Below, piece after piece: positions 17,319 to 26,203 of a stretch of DNA of 33,954 bases. The position numbers and the translations under genes are program-made. The DNA is from an uncultured Oscillospiraceae bacterium (lineage in GTDB: Bacteria > Bacillota > Clostridia > Oscillospirales > Oscillospiraceae). The stretch is taken from positions 1-33,954 of the forward strand of contig CAKUIM010000022.1 of assembly GCA_934660965.1 (NCBI GenBank), read 5' to 3'. Position 1 is the first letter of the stretch. Each line of letters starts with the position of its first letter. Under the pieces are notes generated by a model that ran no database searches, was not told where the DNA came from, and saw only the letters and a program-made list of their open reading frames with translations.

Positions 17319-17433
17319 GCCGCGCACCCAACCGTTTGCCCTGCGGCCGCGCCCGGACGGGAAGCAAAGGGCACCGTACCGCATGACAGAAAAGACGCAC
17401 CCTATTTTCAATCCTATAGAAGGGGGATTCAAC

Positions 17434-19059
17434 ATGAAGAAGAAAAAGTTACTCTCTGCCGTTCTATCCTGCGTGATGCTCTTCGCACTCATGGCCGGCT
17501 GCTCCGGCAGCAAGGAGCCCTCCGGCTCCACCGCGCCCAGCCAGTCCGGCGCCCAGGAGAGCCAGGACGTGGCCGAGGTCCAGTACAAGGACTCCATCAT
17601 CTTTGTCACCTCCGGCGACCAGAACTACATGGACGGCCAGATGAACTCCTCAAACGAGAAGATTCTGCGCAGCGTCTACTCCAGCCTTGTGAAGATGGAC
17701 CCTGACACCAGCAAGATGGTGGGCGACCTGGCCGAGAGCTGGGAGACCTCCGAGGACGGCCTGACCTGGACCTTCCACCTGCGTCACGGCGTGAAGTTCC
17801 ACAATGGCAAGGAGCTCACCGCCAAGGACGTGAAGGCCTCCTACGACCGTCTGCTCAACAAGGACGACCCCGTGCGCTACACCTCCACCATGAGCATCAT
17901 CAGCGCCTGCGAGATCGTGGATGACTACACCGTCACCCTGAGCACCGAGACGCCCTCCGCCGCGCTGCTGCCCAACCTGCTCCACCGCGCCAACACCATT
18001 CTGGACGCCGACTACATCGAGAAGTACGGCAAGGATCTGGGCCTGACCGCCGAGAGCGTCAACGGCACCGGCCCGTACAAGCTGGCCACCTGGAACGTGG
18101 ATGAGCTGATGGTGCTCGAGGCCTTTGACGACTACTTCGGCGGCGCCCCTGCCACCAAGACCATCAACATCGAGATCGTCCCCGAGGCCTCTTCCCGCGC
18201 CATCGCCCTTGAGACCGGCGCTGCCGACATCGCCGACGGCCTGAACGTGGACGACATCCTCCGTCTCCAGGACACCGAGGGCTTCAAGGTCGACACCTTC
18301 GAGGGCATCGGCACCCACCTCTATCAGTTCAACTGCGCCAACGAGTACGTCTCCAACGTGAAGGTCCGTCAGGCCATCATCTACGCCGTTGATATGGAGA
18401 CCATCGTGGACACCCTCTACAGCGCCAAGCACGAGACCGTCTGCGACGCCCCCCTCAACCCCAACATCTGGGGCTATGCTTCCCAGGGCGTTGCTCCCTA
18501 TGATCCCGAGAAGGCCAAGGAGCTGCTGGCCGAGGCCGGCTACCCCAATGGCTTTGAGATGAGCATCATGGTTCTGCCCTCCTACGACAAGGCCATTGAG
18601 TCCGCCGAGCTCATCAAGGACTATCTGGCCAAGGTGGGCATCAACGCCACCATCGACCAGGTGGAGCGCGCCGTCTTTAACGACGCCTTCAAGGCCACCA
18701 AGAAGGGTGAGAACTTCCCCTGGGGTATGTTCATCATGGGCCAGGGCCCCGGCACCTGTGACGCCGACGGCATGCGCCGCTACTACGCCTACGAGGGCGA
18801 GACCAACGCCAACAACTACGGCTGGTACTACAACGAAGAGGTCGACACCCTCCTGAAGGAGGCTGCCGCCGAGATGGACGAGACCGAGCGCAAGGCCAAG
18901 TACGCCCGCATCCAGGAGATTGTCTGGCTGGAGGACCCCGCCGCTATGTGGATGAACAACCGCAACAACTTCTACTGCACCACCGATAAGGTGGAGGGCC
19001 TGAAGGTGGACGCCCGCAACGCCGTTGACTTTACGCAGCTGCGCGTGATCGCCGACTGA
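17434..19059 (+). CDS. Peptide ABC transporter, extracellular substrate-binding lipoprotein (family 5)
   Basis: The ligand-catching lipoprotein of an Opp/Dpp transporter, 541 residues. A lipoprotein signal peptide (KKKKLLSAVLSCVMLFALMAGC) puts the acylated cysteine at C23, followed by a Ser/Gly/Gln-rich linker. The family 5 body has the signature region LAESWETSEDGLTWTFHLRH and GVKFHNGKELTAKDVKASYD. Later NGTGPYKLATW and VRQAIIYAVD are typical. The start at 17434 follows GAAGGGGG; an upstream extension of the frame has no signal peptide logic. It is first in the transporter operon. A hairpin after it may make it more abundant than the permeases. Peptide preference cannot be read. Confidence 0.95.
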   Translation: MKKKKLLSAVLSCVMLFALMAGCSGSKEPSGSTAPSQSGAQESQDVAEVQYKDSIIFVTSGDQNYMDGQMNSSNEKILRSVYSSLVKMDPDTSKMVGDLAESWETSEDGLTWTFHLRHGVKFHNGKELTAKDVKASYDRLLNKDDPVRYTSTMSIISACEIVDDYTVTLSTETPSAALLPNLLHRANTILDADYIEKYGKDLGLTAESVNGTGPYKLATWNVDELMVLEAFDDYFGGAPATKTINIEIVPEASSRAIALETGAADIADGLNVDDILRLQDTEGFKVDTFEGIGTHLYQFNCANEYVSNVKVRQAIIYAVDMETIVDTLYSAKHETVCDAPLNPNIWGYASQGVAPYDPEKAKELLAEAGYPNGFEMSIMVLPSYDKAIESAELIKDYLAKVGINATIDQVERAVFNDAFKATKKGENFPWGMFIMGQGPGTCDADGMRRYYAYEGETNANNYGWYYNEEVDTLLKEAAAEMDETERKAKYARIQEIVWLEDPAAMWMNNRNNFYCTTDKVEGLKVDARNAVDFTQLRVIAD

Positions 19060-19103
19060 TTGGCAGCCCCTTTGCCCCATATCCCCTGCACAGTAAGACA
19101 TGG

Positions 19104-19140
19104 AAGGCAGGCTGGATCAGCTTCTGGTTCAGCCTGCCTT
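19104..19140 (+). terminator. Intercistronic hairpin after the binding-protein gene
   Basis: AAGGCAGGCTG (19104-19114) pairs with CAGCCTGCCTT (19130-19140), extended by GACAT/ATGTC outside. There is no T run, so it probably stabilises the binding-protein message or attenuates read-through rather than ending it. Confidence 0.6.
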
Positions 19141-19209
19141 ATGTCCTATTTCCCCTGCATCGACCTTTGACCGTTCTTTTCTGATTCTCTTACAAACTGG
19201 GAGGCAGCC

Positions 19210-20133
19210 ATGGGAAAGTATATCTTAAAAAGGCTTTTTCAGCTGATTATAACGCTCTTTGTGATTTCCCTCATCACCTTTTTTATGGTTCGCCTGATTC
19301 CCGGCGATCCACTGTCCATCCTGTACGGCATTGAGGACAACGACCCCGCCTTCGTCGAGCAGAAGCGGGAGGAGCTGGGCCTGAACGACCCCATCCTCGT
19401 GCAGTACTTCCGCTACATCTCCGGCGTGCTCCGGGGCAACCTGGGCACCTCGCTGCGCACCCACAAGCTCATTTCCGCCGAGCTGCTCTCCCGGTACAAG
19501 TACACCGTTGTGCTGGCCGTGGGCGGGACAGTGCTAAGCTCGCTCATCGGCATCCTATTCGGGATGGTCGCCGCGGCAAACCATAATAAGTGGATCGACA
19601 GCTTCATCATGGTGCTGTCCATGCTGGCGGTCTCTACCCCCACCTTCTTCCTGGCGCTGATTCTGCAGATCATTTTCTCGGTGAAGCTCGGGTGGCTGCC
19701 CTACGGCGGCACCAAGGGCTGGATCTGGGCCGTGCTGCCTATCACCGCCCTGGGCACCCACGCCATCGGCATGATCGCCCGGACCACCCGCAGCTCCATG
19801 CTGGATGTCATCAACCAGGACTACATCCGCACCTCCCGCTCCAAGGGCGTATCCAAGCGGGTCATCATTACCTCCCATGCCCTGAAAAACGCCCTCATCC
19901 CCATCCTCACCGCCATCGGCCTGCGCTTCGGCGCCTTCATGGCCGGCTCCGCCCTGGTGGAGACGGTGTTCAATATTCCCGGCGTGGGCCGGTTCCTCAT
20001 TGACGGTGTGGGCAACCGCGACTATCCCGTGGTGCAGAGCACCATCCTGATGCTGGCCGCGTCCTTCGTCATCATCAACACCCTGGTGGATCTGCTGTAC
20101 GCAGTGGTGGACCCCCGGGTCAAATACGACTAA
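19210..20133 (+). CDS. Peptide ABC transporter permease, OppB/DppB type
   Basis: An inner-membrane channel subunit of 307 residues with six predicted transmembrane segments. It starts with the family N-terminus KYILKRLFQLIITLFVISLI and has the RLIPGDP motif. The EAA loop that contacts the ATPases is near IRTSRSKGVSKRVIITSHALKNA, and the end is LLYAVVDPRVKYD. The start at 19210 follows GGGAGG. The next permease starts 17 bases after its stop. Confidence 0.95.
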   Translation: MGKYILKRLFQLIITLFVISLITFFMVRLIPGDPLSILYGIEDNDPAFVEQKREELGLNDPILVQYFRYISGVLRGNLGTSLRTHKLISAELLSRYKYTVVLAVGGTVLSSLIGILFGMVAAANHNKWIDSFIMVLSMLAVSTPTFFLALILQIIFSVKLGWLPYGGTKGWIWAVLPITALGTHAIGMIARTTRSSMLDVINQDYIRTSRSKGVSKRVIITSHALKNALIPILTAIGLRFGAFMAGSALVETVFNIPGVGRFLIDGVGNRDYPVVQSTILMLAASFVIINTLVDLLYAVVDPRVKYD

Positions 20134-20150
20134 AAGGAGGGATCGCCGCT

Positions 20151-20993
20151 ATGTTCAAATCCGCTGTGTTCAAGCGCTTCATGCGCCGCAAGTTCTCTGT
20201 GATCGGGGCGATCATCCTCATTATCTTTTTCTGCGCCGCCATTTTCGGGCCCATGCTCTGCTCCCAGGATCCTCTGGCCCCTGACCCCACCGCCATCCAC
20301 CAGGGCCCCACCGCCGCGCACTGGTTCGGCACCGACTACCTCGGGCGCGACACCTTCACCCGCATCATCTACGGCGCTCGGGTGTCCCTGTCCATCAGCC
20401 TCATCGGCGTGCTGTGCGGCAGCGCCATGGGCATCATCCTGGGCGTGTGCGCGGGCTACTTCGGCGGCTGGGTGGACAGCGTCATATCCCGTGCCCTTGA
20501 TATTCTGCTGGCCTTCCCTGGGCTGCTGCTGGCCATTATGATTGTGGCCATCATGGGCAAGGGCCTTGTGAATACGGCCATCGCCATCGCGGTGATGTCA
20601 GTGCCGTCGGTGGCGCGAATGGTGCGCGGCGTGGTGCTCAACCTGCGCAGCAGCGAGTACATCAGCGCCTGCCGGGTGATGGGCGCGTCCAACCTGTGGA
20701 TTCTCGCCACTCACATCATCCCCAACTCGGTCTCCCAGATCATCGTCAACATTACCCTGAGCCTGGGCACCTCTATCCTCACCGCCTCCTCCCTGTCCTT
20801 CCTGGGCCTGGGCGTGCAGGCCCCCGACCCCGAGTGGGGCTCCATGCTCAGCAAGGCCCGCGAGGTGGTGCGGCAGTATCCCATTGAGGCCATCATCCCC
20901 GGCATCGCCATCACCCTGGTGGTGCTCAGCTTCAGCCTGGTGGGCGACGGTCTGCGCGACGCGCTGGACCCCAAGCTGAAGAACAAGTTTTAA
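20151..20993 (+). CDS. Peptide ABC transporter permease, OppC/DppC type
   Basis: The second channel subunit, 280 residues. The N-terminal cytoplasmic part and first membrane helix (FSVIGAIILIIFFCAAIFGP) are followed by the OppC-type periplasmic piece with HWFGTDYLGRDTFTRIIYGA. The EAA loop is near EYISACRVMGASNLWILATH. The end is the family's GLRDALDPKLKN. It pairs with the upstream permease; a gap of 17 bases with AAAGGAGG fits co-translation. Confidence 0.96.
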   Translation: MFKSAVFKRFMRRKFSVIGAIILIIFFCAAIFGPMLCSQDPLAPDPTAIHQGPTAAHWFGTDYLGRDTFTRIIYGARVSLSISLIGVLCGSAMGIILGVCAGYFGGWVDSVISRALDILLAFPGLLLAIMIVAIMGKGLVNTAIAIAVMSVPSVARMVRGVVLNLRSSEYISACRVMGASNLWILATHIIPNSVSQIIVNITLSLGTSILTASSLSFLGLGVQAPDPEWGSMLSKAREVVRQYPIEAIIPGIAITLVVLSFSLVGDGLRDALDPKLKNKF

Positions 20994-21010
20994 GGGCAGG
21001 TAGGTGAAGC

Positions 21011-22018
21011 ATGATGAAAAACGAGCATACATCTGATCACGCTCTCCTTGAGATCCGCGACCTGCGCACCTACTTCTATACGGAAGAGGGCACCGTCAAG
21101 GCGGTGGACGGACTGGACCTGACCCTCCACGAGGGCGAGACCCTGGCCGTGGTGGGCGAGTCCGGCTGCGGCAAGTCGGTCACGTCCCTGTCCGTGCTGG
21201 GCCTCATCCCCACCCCGCCGGGTAAAATCGAGTCCGGCGAGATTCTCTTCCAGGGAGAGGACCTGCTGAAAAAGTCCGACCGGGAAATGCGCAGGATCCG
21301 CGGCAACAAGATTTCCATGATCTTCCAGGAGCCGCTGACCTCCCTCAACCCGGTGTTCACCGTGGGCCGGCAGATTTCCGAGTCGCTGATGCTCCACCGG
21401 GGAATGGACAAGAAGGCCGCCCGGCAGGAGGCCATCCGTCTGCTGGGCCTTGTGGGCCTGCCCAACCCGGAGAAGGCGGTGGACGACTACCCCCATCAGC
21501 TCTCCGGCGGCATGCGCCAGCGGGTGATGATCGCCATCGCCCTGTCCTGCGAGCCCAGCATCCTCATCGCCGACGAGCCCACCACCGCCCTGGACGTCAC
21601 CATCCAGGCCCAGATTCTCCGGCTGCTCTCCGACCTCAAAAAGCAGGTCAACACCGCCATTATCCTCATTACCCACGACCTTGGCATCGTGGCCCAGGTG
21701 GCCCAGAACGTGGTGGTCATGTACGCCGGTGAGGCAGTGGAGTACGGCGATGTGAACTCCATCTTTGAAAAGCCCCTCCACCCCTATACCGAGGGCCTTC
21801 TGAAGTCCATCCCGGTCATCGGCGAAAAGCGGGAGCGGCTGTACAGCATCGAGGGCATGGTCCCCAGCCAGAAAAACTACCCCAAGGGCTGCCGCTTTGC
21901 CCCCCGGTGTGAATATGCCGACGAGCGCTGCAACCAGTGCAAGCCCGAGCTCTATACCAGCCCAGACGGCCGCCGTGTGCGCTGCTGGAAGTATGAGGAG
22001 GCCCAGGATCATGAGTAA
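21011..22018 (+). CDS. Peptide ABC transporter ATPase, OppD/DppD type
   Basis: Cytoplasmic ATPase, 335 residues. Walker A is GESGCGKSVT, the ABC signature LSGGMRQRVMIA, and Walker B ILIADEPTTALD, followed by H-loop LITHDLGIVA. The C-terminal oligopeptide-transporter extension has cysteines GCRFAPRC...C..C, which in related OppD proteins ligate a 4Fe-4S cluster. It starts 17 bases after the permease. Its stop overlaps the start of the next ATPase gene by 8 bases. Confidence 0.96.
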   Translation: MMKNEHTSDHALLEIRDLRTYFYTEEGTVKAVDGLDLTLHEGETLAVVGESGCGKSVTSLSVLGLIPTPPGKIESGEILFQGEDLLKKSDREMRRIRGNKISMIFQEPLTSLNPVFTVGRQISESLMLHRGMDKKAARQEAIRLLGLVGLPNPEKAVDDYPHQLSGGMRQRVMIAIALSCEPSILIADEPTTALDVTIQAQILRLLSDLKKQVNTAIILITHDLGIVAQVAQNVVVMYAGEAVEYGDVNSIFEKPLHPYTEGLLKSIPVIGEKRERLYSIEGMVPSQKNYPKGCRFAPRCEYADERCNQCKPELYTSPDGRRVRCWKYEEAQDHE

Positions 22019-22988
22019 TCTGCTGTTAGACGTCAAGGATCTGAAGGTCTACTACCCCACCCGCATCCACGTGCCCGGCAAGTTTTTCGCCCAGAAGGCC
22101 TTTGTCAAGGCGGTGGACGGCGTCACCTTCCAGGTCAACGAGGGCGAAACCTTCGGCCTTGTGGGCGAGTCGGGCTGCGGCAAGTCCACCACCGGCCACA
22201 CCCTGGTGCGGCTGCTCACCCCCTACTCCGGCACCGTCACCTACCGGGGGGAGAACATGTTCGCCCCCGATGCCAAAGCCAAGGACTGGTCCAGCCGCAT
22301 CCAGATCATCTTCCAGGACCCCTACTCCTCCCTGGACCCCCGCTACACCGTGGGCCGGTGCATTGCCGAGCCCATGCGGGTCCACGGCACCGGCACCCCC
22401 GCCGAGCGCAAGGAGCGGGTGCTGGAGCTGATGCACGACGTGGGTCTTGCCCCCGAGAGCTACACCAAGTACCCCCATGAGTTCTCCGGCGGCCAGCGCC
22501 AGCGTATCGGTGTGGCCCGGGCCCTGGCCCTCAACCCCGAGCTTATCGTCTGCGACGAGCCGGTGTCCGCCCTGGACGTGTCCATCCAGGCCCAGGTTCT
22601 GAACCTCATGCAGGATTTGCAGGAGAAGTACAGCCTGAGCTATGTATTCATCTCCCACAATTTGAGCGTGGTCAACCACATCTGTGACCGCATCGCCGTG
22701 ATGTACCTGGGCCACATTGTGGAGCTGGCCGGCAAGGACGACCTGTTCTCCCACCCCAGCCACCCCTATACCCAGGCTCTGCTGGACGTCATTCCCGTGC
22801 CCAACCCCAAGGTCACAAGCCTCAAGAGCATCCTGGAGGGCGACGTGCCCAGCCAGATCAACCCGCCGGCGGGCTGCTGCTTCCACACCCGCTGCAAGCA
22901 TGCCTGCGACAAGTGCCGCCAGGTGGCCCCCCAGCCCAAGGAGATTGAGCCGGGCCATTTTGTGGCCTGCCACCTCTTCGACGATTAA
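22011..22988 (+). CDS. Peptide ABC transporter ATPase, OppF/DppF type
   Basis: The second ATPase, 325 residues, forming a heterodimer with the upstream one. Walker A GESGCGKSTT, Q-loop FQDPYSSLDPR, signature FSGGQRQRIGVA, Walker B LIVCDEPVSALD. The C-terminus again carries the four-cysteine region (GCCFHTRC then CDKC). The start at 22011 is ATGAGTAA, overlapping the previous stop, with GGAGG and AGGATC upstream. All five parts of the transporter are now present in canonical order. Confidence 0.96.
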   Translation: MSNLLLDVKDLKVYYPTRIHVPGKFFAQKAFVKAVDGVTFQVNEGETFGLVGESGCGKSTTGHTLVRLLTPYSGTVTYRGENMFAPDAKAKDWSSRIQIIFQDPYSSLDPRYTVGRCIAEPMRVHGTGTPAERKERVLELMHDVGLAPESYTKYPHEFSGGQRQRIGVARALALNPELIVCDEPVSALDVSIQAQVLNLMQDLQEKYSLSYVFISHNLSVVNHICDRIAVMYLGHIVELAGKDDLFSHPSHPYTQALLDVIPVPNPKVTSLKSILEGDVPSQINPPAGCCFHTRCKHACDKCRQVAPQPKEIEPGHFVACHLFDD

Positions 22989-22994
22989 CCCAAC

Positions 22995-23078
22995 AAGGGT
23001 CGGACCTTTGCTGCGCCTGCGCGGCTTCGTTCGACCCTTTTGGTCTTTGCCCGGTGCGGCCTCACCGGCCTGCGGGCA
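22995..23078 (+). terminator. Two hairpins after the transporter genes, probable partial terminator
   Basis: AAGGGTCG (22995-23002) pairs with CGACCCTT (23032-23039) followed by TTTT, then TGCCCG (23048-23053) pairs with CGGGCA (23073-23078) with inner GGCC/GGCC. The first is terminator-like but its T run is short; some read-through to the peptidase gene is likely. Confidence 0.5.
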
Positions 23079-23110
23079 GACCCCAATTTTGTTTTGAAGG
23101 AGGAAATTCC

Positions 23111-25105
23111 TTGAAAGCCCTTACCTTAGAGGATTTTTACGACTATCAATACCTGTCCGATGTGCGCCTGTCCCCCGACGGGCAGGAGGCCGCCTTCGTC
23201 GTCACCCGGGCGGACGTGCCCGCCAACGGCTACCAGGCGGCGCTGTGGCTCTTCCGCTATACCGACGGCAGCGTCAGGCAGCTCACCGAAACCGGCCGGG
23301 ACAAGGCTCCCTGCTGGCTCGCCCCCGGCAAGCTCCTCTACCAGAGCACTGCCGACGAGGCCCTGCGCGCCGCCGCGGCCAGCGGCGAGGTGTGGACGGA
23401 CTACCGCCTGCTGGATACCGCCACCGGTGAGAGCCGGGACTTCATGCGCATCCCCGCCAAGGTCTACGCCCTCTGGCCCCTCGCGGACGGCACCTTCGCT
23501 CTCAAGTGTGAGTATAACGGCAACTACCCCGGCCTGCACAGCTTCGACGAGGGGCAGCGCGCCGCCGCCCTGGCAGCCCAGAAGGAAAACGCCGACTACC
23601 TGGTGGCCGACGAGCTCCCCTTCCGCCACGACGGCGAGGGCTTCTACAACAACCTGCGCAAGCGCCTGGCTCTCTTTGACCCCGCGGCCAAAAAGCTCAC
23701 CTTCGTAAGCCGCGACCTTGCTGACGTGGAGCACGTTGCCATCGATGGCAGCCGCATCCTCTACACCGCCCACCAGATTGCCAAGGAGCGCCGGATGCTC
23801 TACCCCACCGGCATCTTCTCCTACGACCTTGCCTCCGGTGCCGCCGCCGAGCTGGTGCCGGAAAACATCTACCGCATCCGCACCGTGGGCACCATCGGCG
23901 GCGAGGTGGTGTTCGCCGGCTCCGACCTCAAGCGCTACGGCAACCAGGAAAACCCCTGGTTCTACGTTTTGAAGAACGGCAAGCCCCAGGTGTTCGCCCG
24001 CAACGAGGAGAGCGCCATGAACTCCGTGGGCTCCGACTGCCGCTACGGCGGCGGCGCCACCTACCAGGTCCGGGAGGACGGCATCTACTTCCTGTCCACC
24101 CAGGGAGGCGATGCCGTGGTGTGCCGGGCCTCCATGGACGGCAGCGTCACCGCCCTCACCGCGCGCAACGGCACGGTGGACTGCTTCGACGTGGGCCGCA
24201 GCGGCCTCATCTTCGTGGGCATGAAGGACTACCGCCTCCAGGAGCTCTACACCCAGGGCAGCGGCAGCGAGGAAAAGCGCACCGCCTTCAACGACTGGGT
24301 GGGCGCGGAGCGCACCATCGTCCGGCCCGAGCGCATCACCTTTGAAAACTGCGGCCACAGCTTTGAGGGCTGGGTCATCAAGCCCGTGGGCTTCGACCCC
24401 GCCAAGAAATACCCCGGTGTGCTGGACATCCACGGCGGCCACAAGTGCGCCTACGGCGGCGACGTGTTCTACCACGAGATGCAGCTCTGGGCAAACGAGG
24501 GCTACTTCGTGTTCTTCACCAACCCCCGGGGCAGCGACGGCGGCGGCAACGAGTTTGCCGAGATCATCGGCCGCTACGGCGAAATCGACTACTCTGACCT
24601 GATGAAATTCACCGACACGGTGCTCGAACGCTACCCCCAGCTGGACAGCGCCAACCTGGCCGTCACCGGCGGCTCCTACGGCGGCTACATGACCAACTGG
24701 ATCATCGGCCACACCGACCGCTTCCGCTGCGCCGCCTCCCAGCGCTCCATCGCCAGCTTCATCTCCATGTTCGGCACCTCCGACACCGGCTACAGCTTCC
24801 CCATGAACGCCTTCACCACCAGCCTCTGGGGCGATGTGGGCCGCTACTGGTCCCACTCCCCCCTCAAGTACGCCGACCGCGTCAAGACCCCCACCCTCTT
24901 CATCCACTCGGAAAACGACTACCGCTGCCCCATCTCCGAGGGTATCCAGATGTTCACCGCCCTCAAGTACCACGGCGTGGAGGCCCGCATCTGCATGTTC
25001 AAGGGCGAGTGCCACGAGCTCAGCCGGGCGGGCAAGCCCCTCCACCGGGCCCGCCGCCTGCGGGAGATCACCGACTGGTTTAACAGTCACATTGTCAAAG
25101 AGTAA
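23111..25105 (+). CDS. Serine peptidase of the prolyl oligopeptidase family (S9C, acylaminoacyl-peptidase-like)
   Basis: A 664-residue cytosolic hydrolase. An N-terminal beta-propeller (about 1-390) with LSPDGQEAAFVVTR-like blades is followed by an alpha/beta hydrolase domain. The catalytic triad is S522 in GGSYGGYMT, D603 in HSENDYRCP and H635 in GECHEL. S9C enzymes cut N-blocked amino acids or short residues from peptide N-termini. There is no signal peptide. The start is taken as TTG 23111, because AAGGAGGAAATTCC lies right before it; an ATG at 23054 in frame has no ribosome site and would add terminator sequence. Its place after the peptide importer points to processing imported peptides. 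Confidence 0.92.
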   Translation: MKALTLEDFYDYQYLSDVRLSPDGQEAAFVVTRADVPANGYQAALWLFRYTDGSVRQLTETGRDKAPCWLAPGKLLYQSTADEALRAAAASGEVWTDYRLLDTATGESRDFMRIPAKVYALWPLADGTFALKCEYNGNYPGLHSFDEGQRAAALAAQKENADYLVADELPFRHDGEGFYNNLRKRLALFDPAAKKLTFVSRDLADVEHVAIDGSRILYTAHQIAKERRMLYPTGIFSYDLASGAAAELVPENIYRIRTVGTIGGEVVFAGSDLKRYGNQENPWFYVLKNGKPQVFARNEESAMNSVGSDCRYGGGATYQVREDGIYFLSTQGGDAVVCRASMDGSVTALTARNGTVDCFDVGRSGLIFVGMKDYRLQELYTQGSGSEEKRTAFNDWVGAERTIVRPERITFENCGHSFEGWVIKPVGFDPAKKYPGVLDIHGGHKCAYGGDVFYHEMQLWANEGYFVFFTNPRGSDGGGNEFAEIIGRYGEIDYSDLMKFTDTVLERYPQLDSANLAVTGGSYGGYMTNWIIGHTDRFRCAASQRSIASFISMFGTSDTGYSFPMNAFTTSLWGDVGRYWSHSPLKYADRVKTPTLFIHSENDYRCPISEGIQMFTALKYHGVEARICMFKGECHELSRAGKPLHRARRLREITDWFNSHIVKE

Positions 25106-25119
25106 TTTTTATATATAAA
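25092..25119 (+). promoter_or_regulatory. Possible internal promoter before the M19-like gene
   Basis: -35 TTGTCA (25092-25097, inside the end of the peptidase gene), 16-bp spacer, -10 TATAAA (25114-25119) in a short AT-rich gap. The M19-like gene may have expression separate from the S9 gene. Confidence 0.35.
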
Positions 25120-25140
25120 TAATACAAGGAGTGATTTATC

Positions 25141-26184
25141 GTGAGTAATTCCGCCCATGAAATCCTGAAGGACTCTATCGTCATCGACTGCCTGTTCCAC
25201 GGCCTTTTTGAGGACGTGCCCGTGGAGGCTGACGACAAGATCACCATCGTGGATCTGCTGCTCAACGGCGGCGTCACCGCCATCAGCGACACCATGTTGG
25301 ACGACAACTACCCCTCCGGCCTTGCCGCCGCAGTCAAGACCATGTACAACTACTACCTCCTGGAGGACACCCTGCCCAATCAGGTCATCATCGTCAAGAA
25401 CTCCAAGGACATCGTGGAGGCCAAAAAGACCGGCAAGCTGGCCGTCATCATGAGCACCCAGGGCGCCGACGTGTTCGAGCATGACCTGCGCTACATCAGC
25501 GCGCTCTCCAAGCTCAACCTGAAGATCGTGCAGCTGACCTACAACCACCAGGGCAACCTGGGCTCCGGCGTGTACGAGCCCCACGACGGCGGCCTGACCC
25601 GCTTCGGCCAGCAGTGCATTTACGAGATGAACCGGGTGAGCATGCTCATTGACCTCTCCCATGTGGGCTACCAGACCAGCATGGACGCCATGGCCACCTC
25701 CAACGACCCGGTGATTTTCTCCCACTCCTCCGCCAAGGCCCTGTGCAACCACCGCCGCAACATCACCGACGACCAGATTGCCGCCTGCGCCAAGACCGGC
25801 GGCGTCATCTGCGCCTGCCCCCACAGCGTCATGATGAACGACGACCAGTCCACCTGGCCCACCGTGGACCGCTTCATCGACCACCTGCTCCACATTGCCG
25901 AGATCGCCGGCATCGACAGCGTGGGCGTGGGCACCGACCGCTGGCGCCGGGAGACCCTGCGCTCCAAGATGGGCCGCGTGGGCTTTGACCGCACCCTGCC
26001 CGGCTGGTTCGGCGCCTTCAACGACGTGGAGAAGCAGGTCAAGGGCTTTAACTACTTCGACAAGTGGGAGAGCTTTGTGGAGGCCATGCTCCACCGCGGC
26101 TTCACCGAGGAGGAGATCAAGAAGGTCCTGGGCGGCAACCTGATGCGCGTGTTCGAGCAGGTCTGGGACAAGAACCTCAAGTGA
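25141..26184 (+). CDS. Peptidase M19 (membrane/renal dipeptidase)-like protein with altered metal-site residues
   Basis: A 347-residue TIM-barrel protein of the M19 family. M19 enzymes cut dipeptides, often with a C-terminal D-residue. Conserved parts present: LIDLSHVGYQT, VIFSHSSAKAL with both zinc histidines, NHRRNITDDQI and VGVGTDRW. Two ligand sites differ: the N-terminal H-x-D (normally VIDGHND) reads VIDCLFHG, and the bridging glutamate (normally in an EG motif) reads STQGAD. Either metal binding is rearranged or the protein does another reaction. The start is GTG 25141 with AAGGAGTGA upstream. The gene sits between the S9 peptidase and the deacylase. Family assignment is firm, dipeptidase activity uncertain. 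Confidence 0.85.
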   Translation: MSNSAHEILKDSIVIDCLFHGLFEDVPVEADDKITIVDLLLNGGVTAISDTMLDDNYPSGLAAAVKTMYNYYLLEDTLPNQVIIVKNSKDIVEAKKTGKLAVIMSTQGADVFEHDLRYISALSKLNLKIVQLTYNHQGNLGSGVYEPHDGGLTRFGQQCIYEMNRVSMLIDLSHVGYQTSMDAMATSNDPVIFSHSSAKALCNHRRNITDDQIAACAKTGGVICACPHSVMMNDDQSTWPTVDRFIDHLLHIAEIAGIDSVGVGTDRWRRETLRSKMGRVGFDRTLPGWFGAFNDVEKQVKGFNYFDKWESFVEAMLHRGFTEEEIKKVLGGNLMRVFEQVWDKNLK

Positions 26185-26203
26185 GGAAAGAAGGTCTGAA
26201 CGC

